In this document: in pieces, positions 1 through 9,007 of the stretch
Position numbering within the stretch: position 1 is the first letter of the stretch
How the letters are laid out: every line of letters begins with the position of its first letter
From: Chitinophaga pinensis
GTDB lineage: Bacteria > Bacteroidota > Bacteroidia > Chitinophagales > Chitinophagaceae
Reading direction: 5' to 3'
DNA: 64,000 nt
NCBI GenBank assembly: GCA_945865295.1
Contig: CAMBDE010000001.1
Coordinates: 23,572 to 87,571, forward strand
Position numbers and translations under genes: made by a program
The notes under the pieces: generated by a model
Seen by the model: only the letters and a program-made list of their open reading frames with translations
The model's database searches: none
Told to the model about the DNA's origin: nothing

Positions 1-1
1 T

Positions 2-829
2 GTAGATGTAAGTATTACGCAAGACGATTTCCAAACAATTAGTGATAAAACGCCGGTCTTAGCAGACTTTAAACCGTCTGGAAAATATTTAATGCAGGAC
101 TTGCATCAATATGGCGGTGTACCAGCAGTCATGAAATACATGTTGGCGCAAGGATGGTTGCATGGAGATTGTTTAACTGTTACTGGGAAAACCCTTGCCG
201 AAAATTTAGCGACTGTTCCTGATTTAGATTTTGATCAACAAAAAATTATTCTTCCAAAAGAAAATCCAATCAAAGCAACGGGTCATTTACAAATTATGTA
301 TGGCAATTTAGCAACGGGGGGGAGTGTGGCAAAAATTTCTGGAAAAGAAGGCGATTTATTTGAAGGACCGGCACGCGTATTTGATGGAGAGCAATCCTTG
401 ATTGAAGGCATCAATACAGGAAAAATTAAAGAAGGGGATGTGGTGGTGATTAAAAATGTAGGACCTGTTGGTGCACCAGGTATGCCCGAGATGTTAAAAC
501 CAACTTCGGCCATCATTGGTGCGGGCTTAGGAAAATCAGTGGCACTTATCACAGACGGAAGATTCAGTGGAGGCACACATGGCTTTGTGGTAGGACATAT
601 CACACCTGAAGCTTATAAAGGAGGATTGATTGCATTGGTGCAAGACAATGACATCATTGAATTGAGTGTGCAAAAACATACCATGACTTTAAAAGTAGCC
701 GAAGCAATTATTGAACAAAGAAGAGCGGCTTATCAACAACCTGCATTAAAAGCAACAAAAGGGATATTATTTAAATACGCAAGATTGGTCAAGGACGCAA
801 GTGAAGGATGTGTAACTGACCAGGATTAA
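2..829 (+). CDS. ilvD: Dihydroxy-acid dehydratase, C-terminal part (truncated by window start)
   Basis: This is the 3' part of the gene for the Fe-S enzyme that dehydrates 2,3-dihydroxy acids to 2-keto acids in valine and isoleucine synthesis. The frame is open from the first bases, before the first internal ATG at 92, so the gene begins outside the window. Visible family segments are the [20 protein letters not shown] block, the [11 protein letters not shown] loop and the [20 protein letters not shown] block that carries the Ser/Gly-rich substrate site. The visible 275 residues are about half of a normal 560-residue IlvD. It is followed 7 nt later by ilvB, so the two are almost certainly co-transcribed. 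Identity is very secure. Confidence 0.96.
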   Translation, partial: VDVSITQDDFQTISDKTPVLADFKPSGKYLMQDLHQYGGVPAVMKYMLAQGWLHGDCLTVTGKTLAENLATVPDLDFDQQKIILPKENPIKATGHLQIMYGNLATGGSVAKISGKEGDLFEGPARVFDGEQSLIEGINTGKIKEGDVVVIKNVGPVGAPGMPEMLKPTSAIIGAGLGKSVALITDGRFSGGTHGFVVGHITPEAYKGGLIALVQDNDIIELSVQKHTMTLKVAEAIIEQRRAAYQQPALKATKGILFKYARLVKDASEGCVTDQD

Positions 830-836
830 AAATTGT

Positions 837-2537
837 ATGATGGAAACAAAACAACTTACAGGATCAAAAGCATTACTAGAAGCATGTATTGCAGAAGGCG
901 TAGATACCATATTTGGTTATCCGGGTGGAGCGATCATGCCTATTTATGATGCATTGTATGATTATACAGAAAAATTAAAGCATGTACTTGTAAGACATGA
1001 GCAAGGCGGGATTCATGCTGGACAAGGTTATGCAAGAACATCGAGTAAAGTGGGTGTGGTGTTTGCAACAAGCGGACCAGGTGCAACCAATTTAGTGACT
1101 GGACTAGCAGATGCAATGATTGATAGCACACCATTGGTTTGTATTACTGGACAAGTGTTCGCACATTTATTAGGAACAGATGCATTTCAGGAAACAGATA
1201 TCATCAATATCACGATGCCTGTGACAAAATGGAATTATCAAATCACAGATGCGACAGAGATCCCACATATATTAGCCAAAGCTTTTTATTTAGCAAAAAC
1301 TGGAAGACCAGGACCCGTATTAATTGATATCACTAAGAATGCACAATTTCAATCCTTCGATTATCAAGGGTACACTGTGTGCAATCATGTAAGATCTTAC
1401 CGACCAAAACCCATCATCCGAAAAGAATATATCAATGAAGCAGTGCAACTTATTAATGAAGCAAAAAAACCATTGGTAATTTTTGGACAGGGTGTGATTT
1501 TAGGAAATGCAGAAAATGAGTTTAAGGAATTTATAGAAAAATCTGGTATGCCAGCGGCATGGACCATTTTAGCATTGAGTGCAATGCCAACAGATCATCC
1601 GCAAAACGTAGGTATGCTTGGGATGCATGGCAACTATGGTCCAAATGTATTGACTAATGAATGTGATGTATTGATTGCAGTGGGGATGCGTTTTGACGAT
1701 CGTGTGACAGGAAGATTGGATAAGTACGCGAAGCAAGCAAAAATTATTCATCTAGATATTGATCCATCCGAGATTGATAAAAATTTATTGGCCCATGTGG
1801 GTGTATGGGGTGACTGTAAAGAAACCCTACCCTTATTAACTGAGGGCATCGAACAAAAAGATAGAAGCGAGTGGTTACAAGTTTTTGCTGGATATGCAAA
1901 AGAAGAATACGAGCAATGCATCAAAGACGAGATGCATCCTAGCAGTGAAGAAATGACGATGGCCGAAGTGATTCATGCGGTGAATGAAATTACAAAAGGA
2001 GATGCCGTGATGGTGACCGACGTGGGACAACATCAGATGGTGACTTGTAGGTATGCAAAATTTAATCAAACAAGAAGCAATGTGACATCGGGTGGATTGG
2101 GTACCATGGGATTTGGATTGCCAGCAGCCATTGGTGCCAAGTTTGGCGCACCAGAAAGAACAGTCATTGCAGTCATTGGAGATGGCGGCATACAAATGAC
2201 TTTACAAGAATTTGGTACCATCATGCAAACGGGCATCAATGTGAAAGTGATGATTTTAAACAATCAATTTTTAGGGATGGTGCGTCAGTGGCAGCAATTG
2301 TTCATGGACAAGCGCTACAGTTTTGTGGATATAGAAAGCCCTGATTATGTGATGCTCGCTAATTCCTATAAGATAGCAGCAGCAAAAGTTAGCAAGCGTG
2401 AAGACCTAGTGTCTGCAGTCACAAAGATGTTAGCACATCCAGGGTCTTATGTATTAGAGGTGATGGTGGGTAAGGAAAACAATGTATTCCCAATGGTACC
2501 ACAGGGGTGCTCGGTCTCTGAAATCAGATTGAAGTAA
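837..2537 (+). CDS. ilvB: Acetolactate synthase large (catalytic) subunit
   Basis: This thiamine-diphosphate enzyme condenses two pyruvates, or pyruvate with 2-oxobutyrate, in the first shared step of branched-chain synthesis. The 566-residue length is normal for the family. The activating glutamate lies in LVRHEQGGIHAGQGYAR near residue 55. The FAD/central domain holds GMLGMHGNYGPN. The C-terminal ThDP domain has GDGG near residue 448, followed by LNNQFLGMVRQWQQLF. Two start codons lie side by side (837 and 840) and the choice changes only one residue. It sits 7 nt after ilvD and 88 nt before the regulatory subunit gene ilvN. That gap holds a 30-bp direct repeat. Confidence 0.97.
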   Translation: MMETKQLTGSKALLEACIAEGVDTIFGYPGGAIMPIYDALYDYTEKLKHVLVRHEQGGIHAGQGYARTSSKVGVVFATSGPGATNLVTGLADAMIDSTPLVCITGQVFAHLLGTDAFQETDIINITMPVTKWNYQITDATEIPHILAKAFYLAKTGRPGPVLIDITKNAQFQSFDYQGYTVCNHVRSYRPKPIIRKEYINEAVQLINEAKKPLVIFGQGVILGNAENEFKEFIEKSGMPAAWTILALSAMPTDHPQNVGMLGMHGNYGPNVLTNECDVLIAVGMRFDDRVTGRLDKYAKQAKIIHLDIDPSEIDKNLLAHVGVWGDCKETLPLLTEGIEQKDRSEWLQVFAGYAKEEYEQCIKDEMHPSSEEMTMAEVIHAVNEITKGDAVMVTDVGQHQMVTCRYAKFNQTRSNVTSGGLGTMGFGLPAAIGAKFGAPERTVIAVIGDGGIQMTLQEFGTIMQTGINVKVMILNNQFLGMVRQWQQLFMDKRYSFVDIESPDYVMLANSYKIAAAKVSKREDLVSAVTKMLAHPGSYVLEVMVGKENNVFPMVPQGCSVSEIRLK

Positions 2538-2538
2538 A

Positions 2539-2609
2539 ATTCGACCGAATAAAATGAGGTCAAATATTATGACTACAACATTCGACCGAATAAAATGAGA
2601 TCAAATATT
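2539..2609 (+). repeat. Near-perfect 30-bp direct repeat in the ilvB-ilvN spacer
   Basis: Two copies (2539-2568 and 2580-2609) of a 30-bp unit beginning ATTCGACCGAATAAAATGA are offset by 41 bp and differ at one base (GAGGTC versus GAGATC). In the first copy GACC and GGTC can pair around a short loop; the second copy loses one pair. The unit fills nearly the whole 88-bp gap between the two acetolactate synthase subunit genes. It looks like a local tandem duplication. A role in spacing, RNA processing or regulation is unknown. Confidence 0.85.
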
Positions 2610-2625
2610 TTTATAAAGTAAAATT

Positions 2626-3222
2626 ATGGAAAACGAAAAACAAGAATTTACAATCACGGTGTATACCGAAAACCAAGTTGGTTTATTAAATCGTATTGCC
2701 ATTATTTTTTCGAGAAGAAAAATAAATGTGGAGAGTTTAAATACCTCTCCTTCGGAAGTGCAAGGCATACACCGCTTTACCATCGTCGTGGTAGAGTCCA
2801 GAGATGTGGTGCTTAAAATTGTGCGACAAATTGAAAAGCAGGTAGAAGTTTTAAAAGCCTACTATAATACCAACGATGAAATTGTATGGCAGGAATTGGC
2901 ATTGTATAAAGTTTTATCGGATGAGATCACAGAGAAAGTAAAAGTAGAAAGATTGTTGAGAGAGTTTGGCGCAAGAGCGGTGGCCATTAGAAAAGACTTT
3001 ATTGTTTTTGAAACGACAGGGCATAGAGAGGAAACCAATAAATTAATGGAAGCATTGGTACCATTTGGTTTGGTAGAATTTGTAAGAAGCGCTAGAGTGG
3101 CCATTATTAAAGAAAGTGCAGGCTTTCACGAAAAACTAAAAGACTTTGAAAAAAGAGAACCAGGAGACGAATTGGCAGAAAACGAATACTTAGGAAAAAG
3201 CGCGACAGTATTTACGATGTAA
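2626..3222 (+). CDS. ilvN: Acetolactate synthase small (regulatory) subunit
   Basis: This is the regulatory partner of IlvB, which raises activity and usually confers valine feedback. An ACT domain occupies about residues 8-80, beginning FTITVYTENQVGLLNRIAII with the helix IFSRRKINVESLN. A second ACT-like C-terminal domain covers about residues 85-165 (VERLLREFGARAVAIRKDFI). The 198-residue length is slightly long for IlvN/IlvH, as is common in Bacteroidota, with a charged tail. The ATG at 2626 is chosen because the N-terminal ACT strand begins a few residues later. It lies in the ilvDBNCA order. Confidence 0.95.
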   Translation: MENEKQEFTITVYTENQVGLLNRIAIIFSRRKINVESLNTSPSEVQGIHRFTIVVVESRDVVLKIVRQIEKQVEVLKAYYNTNDEIVWQELALYKVLSDEITEKVKVERLLREFGARAVAIRKDFIVFETTGHREETNKLMEALVPFGLVEFVRSARVAIIKESAGFHEKLKDFEKREPGDELAENEYLGKSATVFTM

Positions 3223-3261
3223 AATTTTAAAAATTAATAAGCATTCATTAATGTATAAATG

Positions 3262-3349
3262 TACAAACATATAAACATATAAACATACAATTATACAAAA
3301 ACACAAATAAATAAATAAACAAATATTCAATTCATAAATTAAACAAATC
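3262..3349 (+). other. G-free AT/C leader upstream of ilvC
   Basis: From 3262 to the base before the ilvC start there is no G at all on the + strand (88 nt). The stretch is built of ATAAACAT, ACAAA and AAATAA-type short repeats. The next G is that of the ATG itself. Such RNA cannot form GC pairs or GU wobbles with itself and would be a largely unstructured leader. No Shine-Dalgarno sequence is present. A leader that favours ribosome loading is an inference; simple-repeat drift is the alternative. Confidence 0.6.
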
Positions 3350-4405
3350 ATGGCAAAATTAAATTTCGGAGGAACCGAAGAAAATGTGGTCACACGCGAA
3401 GAGTTTCCATTAACAAAAGCACAAGAAGTATTAAAGAACGAAGTAGTTGCTGTGATTGGATATGGTGTGCAAGGACCAGGCCAAGCTATGAACCAAAAAG
3501 AAAATGGGGTAAATGTCATTGTTGGTCAAAGAAAAAATTCAAAATCATGGGATAAGGCCATTGCGGATGGATTTGTTCCAGGTCAAACCTTATTTGAAAT
3601 AGAGGAAGCATTGGAGAAAGGCACCATTATTTGTTATTTATTGAGCGACGCTGCGCAAATCGCTATGTGGCCAACAGTTAAGAAACACTTAACGCCTGGT
3701 AAGGCATTGTATTTCTCTCATGGCTTCGGCATCACTTATAAAGAGCAAACAGGTATCATACCTCCCACAGATGTGGATGTGATTTTGGTGGCACCAAAGG
3801 GATCAGGTACTTCTTTAAGAAGAATGTTTTTACAAGGACGTGGCTTGAATTCAAGTTACGCGATCTTCCAAGACGCCACTGGAAAAGCACATGACAGAGT
3901 CATTGCATTGGGTATTGCAGTTGGGTCTGGTTACTTATTTGAAACCAATTTCAAAAAAGAAGTGTATTCGGATTTAACTGGAGAGCGTGGCACATTGATG
4001 GGCGCGATTCAAGGTATTTTTGCAGCACAATACGAAGTGTTAAGAAAGAACGGACATAGTCCCTCTGAATCTTTCAATGAAACAGTAGAAGAATTAACAC
4101 AATCTTTAATGCCACTCGTTGCAGAAAACGGAATGGATTGGATGTATGCCAACTGTTCAACAACAGCACAAAGAGGTGCATTGGATTGGTGGAAAAAATT
4201 TCGTGACGCTACTTTACCAGTGTTCACCGAATTATATGATAGCGTTGCTGCAGGAAAAGAGTCTGCACGTTCGATTGACTCTAATAGCAAATCAGATTAC
4301 CGTGAGAAATTAGAAGTGGAATTAGCAGAATTACATAATAGTGAAATGTGGCAGGCAGGAAAAACTGTAAGAAGTTTACGTCCAGAGAATCAGCCAGGAA
4401 AATAA
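3350..4405 (+). CDS. ilvC: Ketol-acid reductoisomerase (NADP-type family)
   Basis: It converts 2-acetolactate or 2-aceto-2-hydroxybutyrate to dihydroxy acids by Mg-dependent isomerisation and NAD(P)H reduction, between IlvBN and IlvD. The nucleotide-binding loop GYGVQGPGQAMNQ lies around residues 37-49, followed by VGQRKNSKSW, the likely cofactor phosphate-binding loop. The KARI core has LVAPKGSGTSLRRMF and VYSDLTGERGTLMGAIQG, where the metal-binding acidic residues lie. The length of 351 residues and the charged C-terminal extension fit the Bacteroidota form. It is preceded by a 127-nt AT-rich gap and followed within 17 nt by ilvA. Confidence 0.96.
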   Translation: MAKLNFGGTEENVVTREEFPLTKAQEVLKNEVVAVIGYGVQGPGQAMNQKENGVNVIVGQRKNSKSWDKAIADGFVPGQTLFEIEEALEKGTIICYLLSDAAQIAMWPTVKKHLTPGKALYFSHGFGITYKEQTGIIPPTDVDVILVAPKGSGTSLRRMFLQGRGLNSSYAIFQDATGKAHDRVIALGIAVGSGYLFETNFKKEVYSDLTGERGTLMGAIQGIFAAQYEVLRKNGHSPSESFNETVEELTQSLMPLVAENGMDWMYANCSTTAQRGALDWWKKFRDATLPVFTELYDSVAAGKESARSIDSNSKSDYREKLEVELAELHNSEMWQAGKTVRSLRPENQPGK

Positions 4406-4422
4406 ATGCTGAAAAACAAGAA

Positions 4423-5448
4423 ATGAACGAAACTAAATTTGTAAACGATTCTGCGCTAGATATAGATGGAGCAATGCAAAGACTCAAGTCGGTGGTAACG
4501 CATACCCCATTAGAGTTCAATGCAAATCTATCCAGAAAATATCAGTGCAAAGTTTATTTGAAAAGGGAAGACCTGCAAATTGTACGTTCTTATAAATTAA
4601 GAGGCGCTTACAATATGATGTGTCAACTTGCTCTGGAACAATTGGCAAAAGGGGTGGTGTGTGCTAGCGCAGGCAACCATGCACAAGGCTTTGCTTATAG
4701 CTGTAAACTTTTGCGAGTAAAAGGGGTGGTGTTTATGCCAATTTCAACACCAAAACTAAAGGTTGCACAAACAAAAATGTTTGGAGAAAATTTTGTTGAG
4801 GTAAAATTAGTGGGGAACTCATTTGATGAGACAGCAGTGGTAGCAAAAGCCTACACCACAGAATATGATTTGACGTTTATTCCACCATTTGATCATCCAG
4901 CTATTATTTCGGGACAAGCCACAGTTGGCGTTGAAATTTTAGAAGACCTTCCACAGTTCACCAAGGATGCATTGGATTATCTATTCTTACCAATTGGAGG
5001 AGGCGGATTGAGCGCAGGCGTAGGTGCTTATTTTAAATCAACATCACCCAATACAAAGATCATTGGGATAGAGCCAGCAGGTGCGCCAAGTATGCATGCT
5101 GCAATGCAAGCAGGCCGTCCGGTTGAGTTAGATAATATAGATTATTTTGTAGATGGTGCTTCTGTAAAGCGTGTTGGTGATTATACTTTCGCCATCTGTA
5201 AAAATGTGTTGGATGAAGTACACTTGGTACCAGTAGGTAAAATTTGCTCTACCATTTTAGAGATGTACAATGAGGAAGCAATGATTGTGGAGCCCGCAGG
5301 CGCCATGTCTCTTGCGGTACTAGATGCTTATGCAGATCAGATTAAAGGAAAGCAAGTATTGTGCATTGTGAGTGGAGGCAATAATGATATCGCAAGAATA
5401 CAAGAAATACAAGAGCGTTCTTTCATTTATGAAGGCTTGAAAAACTAA
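4423..5448 (+). CDS. ilvA: Threonine ammonia-lyase, short form without C-terminal ACT-like domain
   Basis: This PLP enzyme deaminates threonine to 2-oxobutyrate, the entry to isoleucine. The PLP lysine is in VRSYKLRGAYN (Lys58 from the ATG at 4423), the Ser/Asn loop in CASAGNHAQGFAY and the phosphate-binding glycines in IGGGGLSAG near residue 191. The reading frame extends upstream into ilvC, but the ATG at 4423 gives a normal N-terminus 17 nt after ilvC. The protein ends at residue 341 just after ERSFIYEGLKN. As far as I recall, related biosynthetic Bacteroidota enzymes continue there with about 75 residues of ACT-like regulatory domain. No remnant of it fits in the 51-bp gap before thrA, so feedback control by isoleucine may be absent. 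Confidence 0.9.
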   Translation: MNETKFVNDSALDIDGAMQRLKSVVTHTPLEFNANLSRKYQCKVYLKREDLQIVRSYKLRGAYNMMCQLALEQLAKGVVCASAGNHAQGFAYSCKLLRVKGVVFMPISTPKLKVAQTKMFGENFVEVKLVGNSFDETAVVAKAYTTEYDLTFIPPFDHPAIISGQATVGVEILEDLPQFTKDALDYLFLPIGGGGLSAGVGAYFKSTSPNTKIIGIEPAGAPSMHAAMQAGRPVELDNIDYFVDGASVKRVGDYTFAICKNVLDEVHLVPVGKICSTILEMYNEEAMIVEPAGAMSLAVLDAYADQIKGKQVLCIVSGGNNDIARIQEIQERSFIYEGLKN

Positions 5449-5465
5449 TATATGACTTAACTTTG
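5437..5465 (+). promoter_or_regulatory. Bacteroidota-type promoter for thrABC
   Basis: TTG at 5437-5439 and TAACTTTG at 5458-5465 are separated by 18 nt. This matches the known Bacteroidota primary-sigma consensus (TTG, 17-23 nt, TAnnTTTG). The -33 element lies inside the last codons of ilvA and the -7 box follows its stop. Transcription would begin near 5472, some 28 nt before the thrA ATG at 5500. It implies that thrABC can be transcribed independently of the ilv genes. Confidence 0.6.
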
Positions 5466-5499
5466 TGGTCATTTTATAGTACAAAGGAAAATAAATTAT

Positions 5500-7965
5500 A
5501 TGCAGGTTTTAAAATTTGGAGGAAGTTCAGTAGGTAAACCAGATGCCATCACAAAAGTGATTGCAATTGTAAAAAAGCTTGTACAAGCCAAGCCTGCTAT
5601 TGTAGTGGTGTCGGCGATGAGTGGTGTAACGGATCAGTTGATTTTACTTGCACAGAGTGCTTCACAGGGAAATGAAGCCTATAAGACAATCATTCAAAAT
5701 TTAGAACAAAAACATTTAGATGCCGTACGTGCACTGTTGCCAATACAACAACAATCAGGTACATTGAGCATGGTCAAACAATTGATCAACGAAATTGAAT
5801 CCAATTGCGAAGGTTTATTTATGCTTAGAGAATTGACTATGCGCATGCAGGATCGTTTAATTAGTTATGGAGAAATTTTATCTTCAAAAATTATTGCTGC
5901 AGCTTTTGAGGCTGAGGGCGTCGATCAGGTTTGGGTGGATTCAAGGGCATTGATTAAAACCAATAGTAAATATTTTAGTGCAGTAGTAGATAAAGCATTA
6001 ACGAATCAAACCATTCAAGCTTATTTTGTATCATCATCTAATCAACATGCATTGTATATCGCACCTGGCTTTATTGCATCAGATGCAGAAGGTAATACGA
6101 CCACATTAGGAAGAGGTGGATCAGATTATACAGGAGCAATTTATGCCGCAGCATTAAAAGCATCGGTTTTAGAAATTTGGACGGACGTCAGTGGTATGAT
6201 GACTGCAGATCCAAGAATGGTGCAAAATGCAAAAGAGATTCCAAAAATTTCTTACCAAGAAGCTATGGAGTTATCGCATTTTGGTGCTAAAATCATTTAT
6301 CCGCCAACGATTCAACCAGTGATGTACGAAAATATTCCTGTGCGAATCAAAAATACTTTTGAGCCGGAGCATCCAGGCACTTTGATTGAAAACGAATCAC
6401 CTAAAGATGATAATTTTATTCGTGGTATCTCTAGCATCAAAGACATTTGCTTATTAAGCTTAGAGGGCGCGGGTATGGTTGGTATTCCAGGCTTTTCAAA
6501 AAGATTGTTTGACGCCCTGGCGAAAAATAAAATTAATGTTATTTTAATTACGCAGAGTTCTTCGGAGCATTCTATCTGCGTTGGTGTGAATGTACAGGAT
6601 ACACATTTAGCAAAAATTGCTGTGGATGCAGAGTTTGAACAGGAGATTAATACACAAGTGGTAGAGCCATTAATTATAGAAAAGGATTTATCTATAATTG
6701 CATTGGTGGGAGAGCAAATGCGAAACCATCCAGGTGTCAGTGGTAAAATGTTTGGAGTGCTGGGACGTAATGGGATCAATGTGCGCGCGATCGCACAGGG
6801 GTCATCAGAAAAAAACATAACGGCAGTGATTGCATCACAAGATGTACGTAAGGCCATCAATGTATTGCATGAAGAATTTTTTGAAACATCTTATAAGCAA
6901 GTTAATGTGTATGTGGCTGGTGCAGGGAATGTAGGGGGCAAGTTAATAGAACAAATTAAAAAACAGGTACCTTATTTGCAATCTACATTAAGACTACAAA
7001 TTAAAATTGTTGGCATTGCCAATAGTAAAAAACAATTGATCAATTCAGAAGGTATAGATTTAAGTAATTGGAGAGCGCAATTGAGTGCTGCACCCAACGG
7101 TACCATCACAGATTATGTAGCTGCAATCCTAGATAATAATTTACGTAACTCAATTTTTGTAGATGTTACTGCCCATGCGACTGTTGCAGACACTTATGCG
7201 CAATTATTGAGCAAGGCAATATCGGTGGTGGCTTGTAATAAAATTGCATGTTCATCTCCTTATGTTCATTATGCTAAATTAAAAACATTAGCAAGAACTT
7301 ATAGTGCAGCCTTTCTTTTTGAAACCAATGTTGGTGCAAGTTTACCCATCATTGGCACATTAAATGATTTAATTCGTAGTGGAGATAAAGTCAATAAAAT
7401 AGAAGCGGTATTGTCGGGCACATTGAATTTTGTATTTAACAATTATGATGGTACAACATCTTTTGCAAAGGTTGTAAAGCAAGCACAGGATGAAGGTTAT
7501 ACAGAGCCAGACCCTAGATTGGATTTAGGTGGAACAGACGTGATGCGAAAAGTGATGATCTTGGCGCGTGAAGCGGGACATCCATTAGAAATTGAAGACA
7601 TAGCAAACGAATCATTCTTACCAGCAGCATGCTTTAACGGATCAGTTGCAGATTTCTATATAGAAATGGAAAAGCAAGAAGCACATTTTAAAAAATTATA
7701 TGATGCAGCCGAAGCGGCAGCATGTAAATTAAAATTTGTAGCAAAGTTCGAAAGAGATGCAAATGGACAAGTTGCAGCAAAAGTGGGATTGCGACATATT
7801 CAGCCAAGTTCAGATTTTTATCATTTATATGGGAAGGACAATTTAGTCTTATTCTATTCTGATCGATATCCTGAATTACCATTGGTGATTAAAGGCGCAG
7901 GCGCAGGTGCGGATGTAACAGCATCGGGTGTATTTGCAGATATTATTAGAGCAGCAAGGGTATAG
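5500..7965 (+). CDS. thrA: Bifunctional aspartokinase / homoserine dehydrogenase
   Basis: This fused enzyme performs the first and third steps from aspartate to homoserine. Residues 1 to about 290 are the aspartokinase: KFGGSSVGKPDAI at residues 5-17, the GRGGSDYTGAIYAAAL loop and the WTDVSGMMTADPR substrate site. Paired ACT domains occupy about 310-460 (LLSLEGAGMVGIPGFSKRLF, then IALVGEQMRNHPGVSGKMFG). The homoserine dehydrogenase starts with the Rossmann motif VAGAGNVGGKLIEQ near residue 472 and contains NVGASLPIIGTLNDLIRSGD and EGYTEPDPRLDLGGTDVMRK. The 821-residue length is typical of ThrA/MetL. ACT domains in this class normally bind threonine. thrB follows 22 nt later. Confidence 0.97.
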   Translation: MQVLKFGGSSVGKPDAITKVIAIVKKLVQAKPAIVVVSAMSGVTDQLILLAQSASQGNEAYKTIIQNLEQKHLDAVRALLPIQQQSGTLSMVKQLINEIESNCEGLFMLRELTMRMQDRLISYGEILSSKIIAAAFEAEGVDQVWVDSRALIKTNSKYFSAVVDKALTNQTIQAYFVSSSNQHALYIAPGFIASDAEGNTTTLGRGGSDYTGAIYAAALKASVLEIWTDVSGMMTADPRMVQNAKEIPKISYQEAMELSHFGAKIIYPPTIQPVMYENIPVRIKNTFEPEHPGTLIENESPKDDNFIRGISSIKDICLLSLEGAGMVGIPGFSKRLFDALAKNKINVILITQSSSEHSICVGVNVQDTHLAKIAVDAEFEQEINTQVVEPLIIEKDLSIIALVGEQMRNHPGVSGKMFGVLGRNGINVRAIAQGSSEKNITAVIASQDVRKAINVLHEEFFETSYKQVNVYVAGAGNVGGKLIEQIKKQVPYLQSTLRLQIKIVGIANSKKQLINSEGIDLSNWRAQLSAAPNGTITDYVAAILDNNLRNSIFVDVTAHATVADTYAQLLSKAISVVACNKIACSSPYVHYAKLKTLARTYSAAFLFETNVGASLPIIGTLNDLIRSGDKVNKIEAVLSGTLNFVFNNYDGTTSFAKVVKQAQDEGYTEPDPRLDLGGTDVMRKVMILAREAGHPLEIEDIANESFLPAACFNGSVADFYIEMEKQEAHFKKLYDAAEAAACKLKFVAKFERDANGQVAAKVGLRHIQPSSDFYHLYGKDNLVLFYSDRYPELPLVIKGAGAGADVTASGVFADIIRAARV

Positions 7966-7987
7966 CATTTTTAAAAAAAGGTATACA

Positions 7988-9007
7988 ATGTTTGAAATCA
8001 ATCAATGGATAAAAATAAAGGCTCCGGCCACTGTAGCCAATATGGTGTGCGGTTTTGATATATTGGGTTTTGCCGTAAACAATCCTTATGATGAAATGGA
8101 AATGCGAAGAGTAGAAAGTAGTATAAGCACTTCCACTGAAACTGCTGCAAGTTCTATTGCTGCAGCGATTAAGATTATTAATATCGATGATTATAATTTA
8201 CCAACCGATCCCGAAAAGAATGTTGCTGGTGTGGCCTTGATCGCATTGATTGAAGCCTACGAAGAACAAGTGCAATTAGGTCATCCAAAAGCAACTATAC
8301 CCATTGGACAACTAGCTTTTGAAGTTAAAATTAATAAATTAATCAAACCCGGTTCTGGTGTTGGATCCAGTGCAGCAAGTTCTGCAGGAGCGGTAGTAGG
8401 GGCAAATTATTTATTAGGGGACCTTTTTTCAAAAGACGATTTGGTTAGGTTTGCAATGCATGGAGAAAAATTGGCATCTGGTGTAAAACATGCAGACAAT
8501 ATTGCACCATGTATATTTGGTGGCGTGACCTTGGTTAGAAGTATTTTTCCGCTAGAAGTGATTGCGCTTCCCTCGCCTATTTTACATGTAACTATTGTAC
8601 ATCCACAAATAGAAGTGAAGACCTCGGATGCAAGAAGTATCTTAAAACAAAATATACAATTAAAAGACGCGATTAAGCAATGGGGGAACATAGCGGCCTT
8701 GGTAGCAGGTTTGATGAAAGAAGATTATGATTTAATTGGTAGATCCTTGGAAGATGTAATTATTGAACCAGTTAGGTCTATTTTAATTCCAGGATTTGAT
8801 GAACTGAAGTTAGCTTGTAAAGCAGCTGGTGCATTGGGAGGCGGCATATCAGGATCAGGCCCATCCATCTTTTTTTTAAGTAAGGAACAATCCACCGCTT
8901 TAGCAGTAGAGCAAGAAATGAAAAAATTATATACCCGTATAGGTTTACCGCATCATACCTATGTGACTTCAATTAATGCTGCGGGTGTTGAAGTAAATCC
9001 ATCCTAA
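7988..9007 (+). CDS. thrB: Homoserine kinase
   Basis: This GHMP-family kinase phosphorylates homoserine with ATP before threonine synthase acts. The N-terminus IKAPATVANMVCGFDILGFA is the family's opening strand. The ATP loop KPGSGVGSSAASSAGAV lies near residue 120, and GGGISGSGPSIFFL marks the C-terminal GHMP motif. Start choice: the frame is open upstream through the end of thrA, but ATG 7988 is preceded by AAAAAAAGG and gives the usual N-terminus, so I place the start there (339 residues). The stop TAA overlaps the thrC ATG by one base (TAATG), suggesting translational coupling. Confidence 0.95.
   Translation: MFEINQWIKIKAPATVANMVCGFDILGFAVNNPYDEMEMRRVESSISTSTETAASSIAAAIKIINIDDYNLPTDPEKNVAGVALIALIEAYEEQVQLGHPKATIPIGQLAFEVKINKLIKPGSGVGSSAASSAGAVVGANYLLGDLFSKDDLVRFAMHGEKLASGVKHADNIAPCIFGGVTLVRSIFPLEVIALPSPILHVTIVHPQIEVKTSDARSILKQNIQLKDAIKQWGNIAALVAGLMKEDYDLIGRSLEDVIIEPVRSILIPGFDELKLACKAAGALGGGISGSGPSIFFLSKEQSTALAVEQEMKKLYTRIGLPHHTYVTSINAAGVEVNPS

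Noticed and set aside
283-603. Long minus-strand open frame inside ilvD
   Set aside because: Shadow of the coding strand; no protein-like motif, and ilvD is unmistakable.
3225-3349. Peptide leader or riboswitch before ilvC
   Set aside because: No G for 88 nt and no possible stem; no Leu/Val/Ile codon-rich leader peptide.
6312-6860. 182-codon minus-strand frame inside thrA
   Set aside because: It lies opposite the ACT domains of thrA, is Ser/Ile/Pro-rich and shows no family features.
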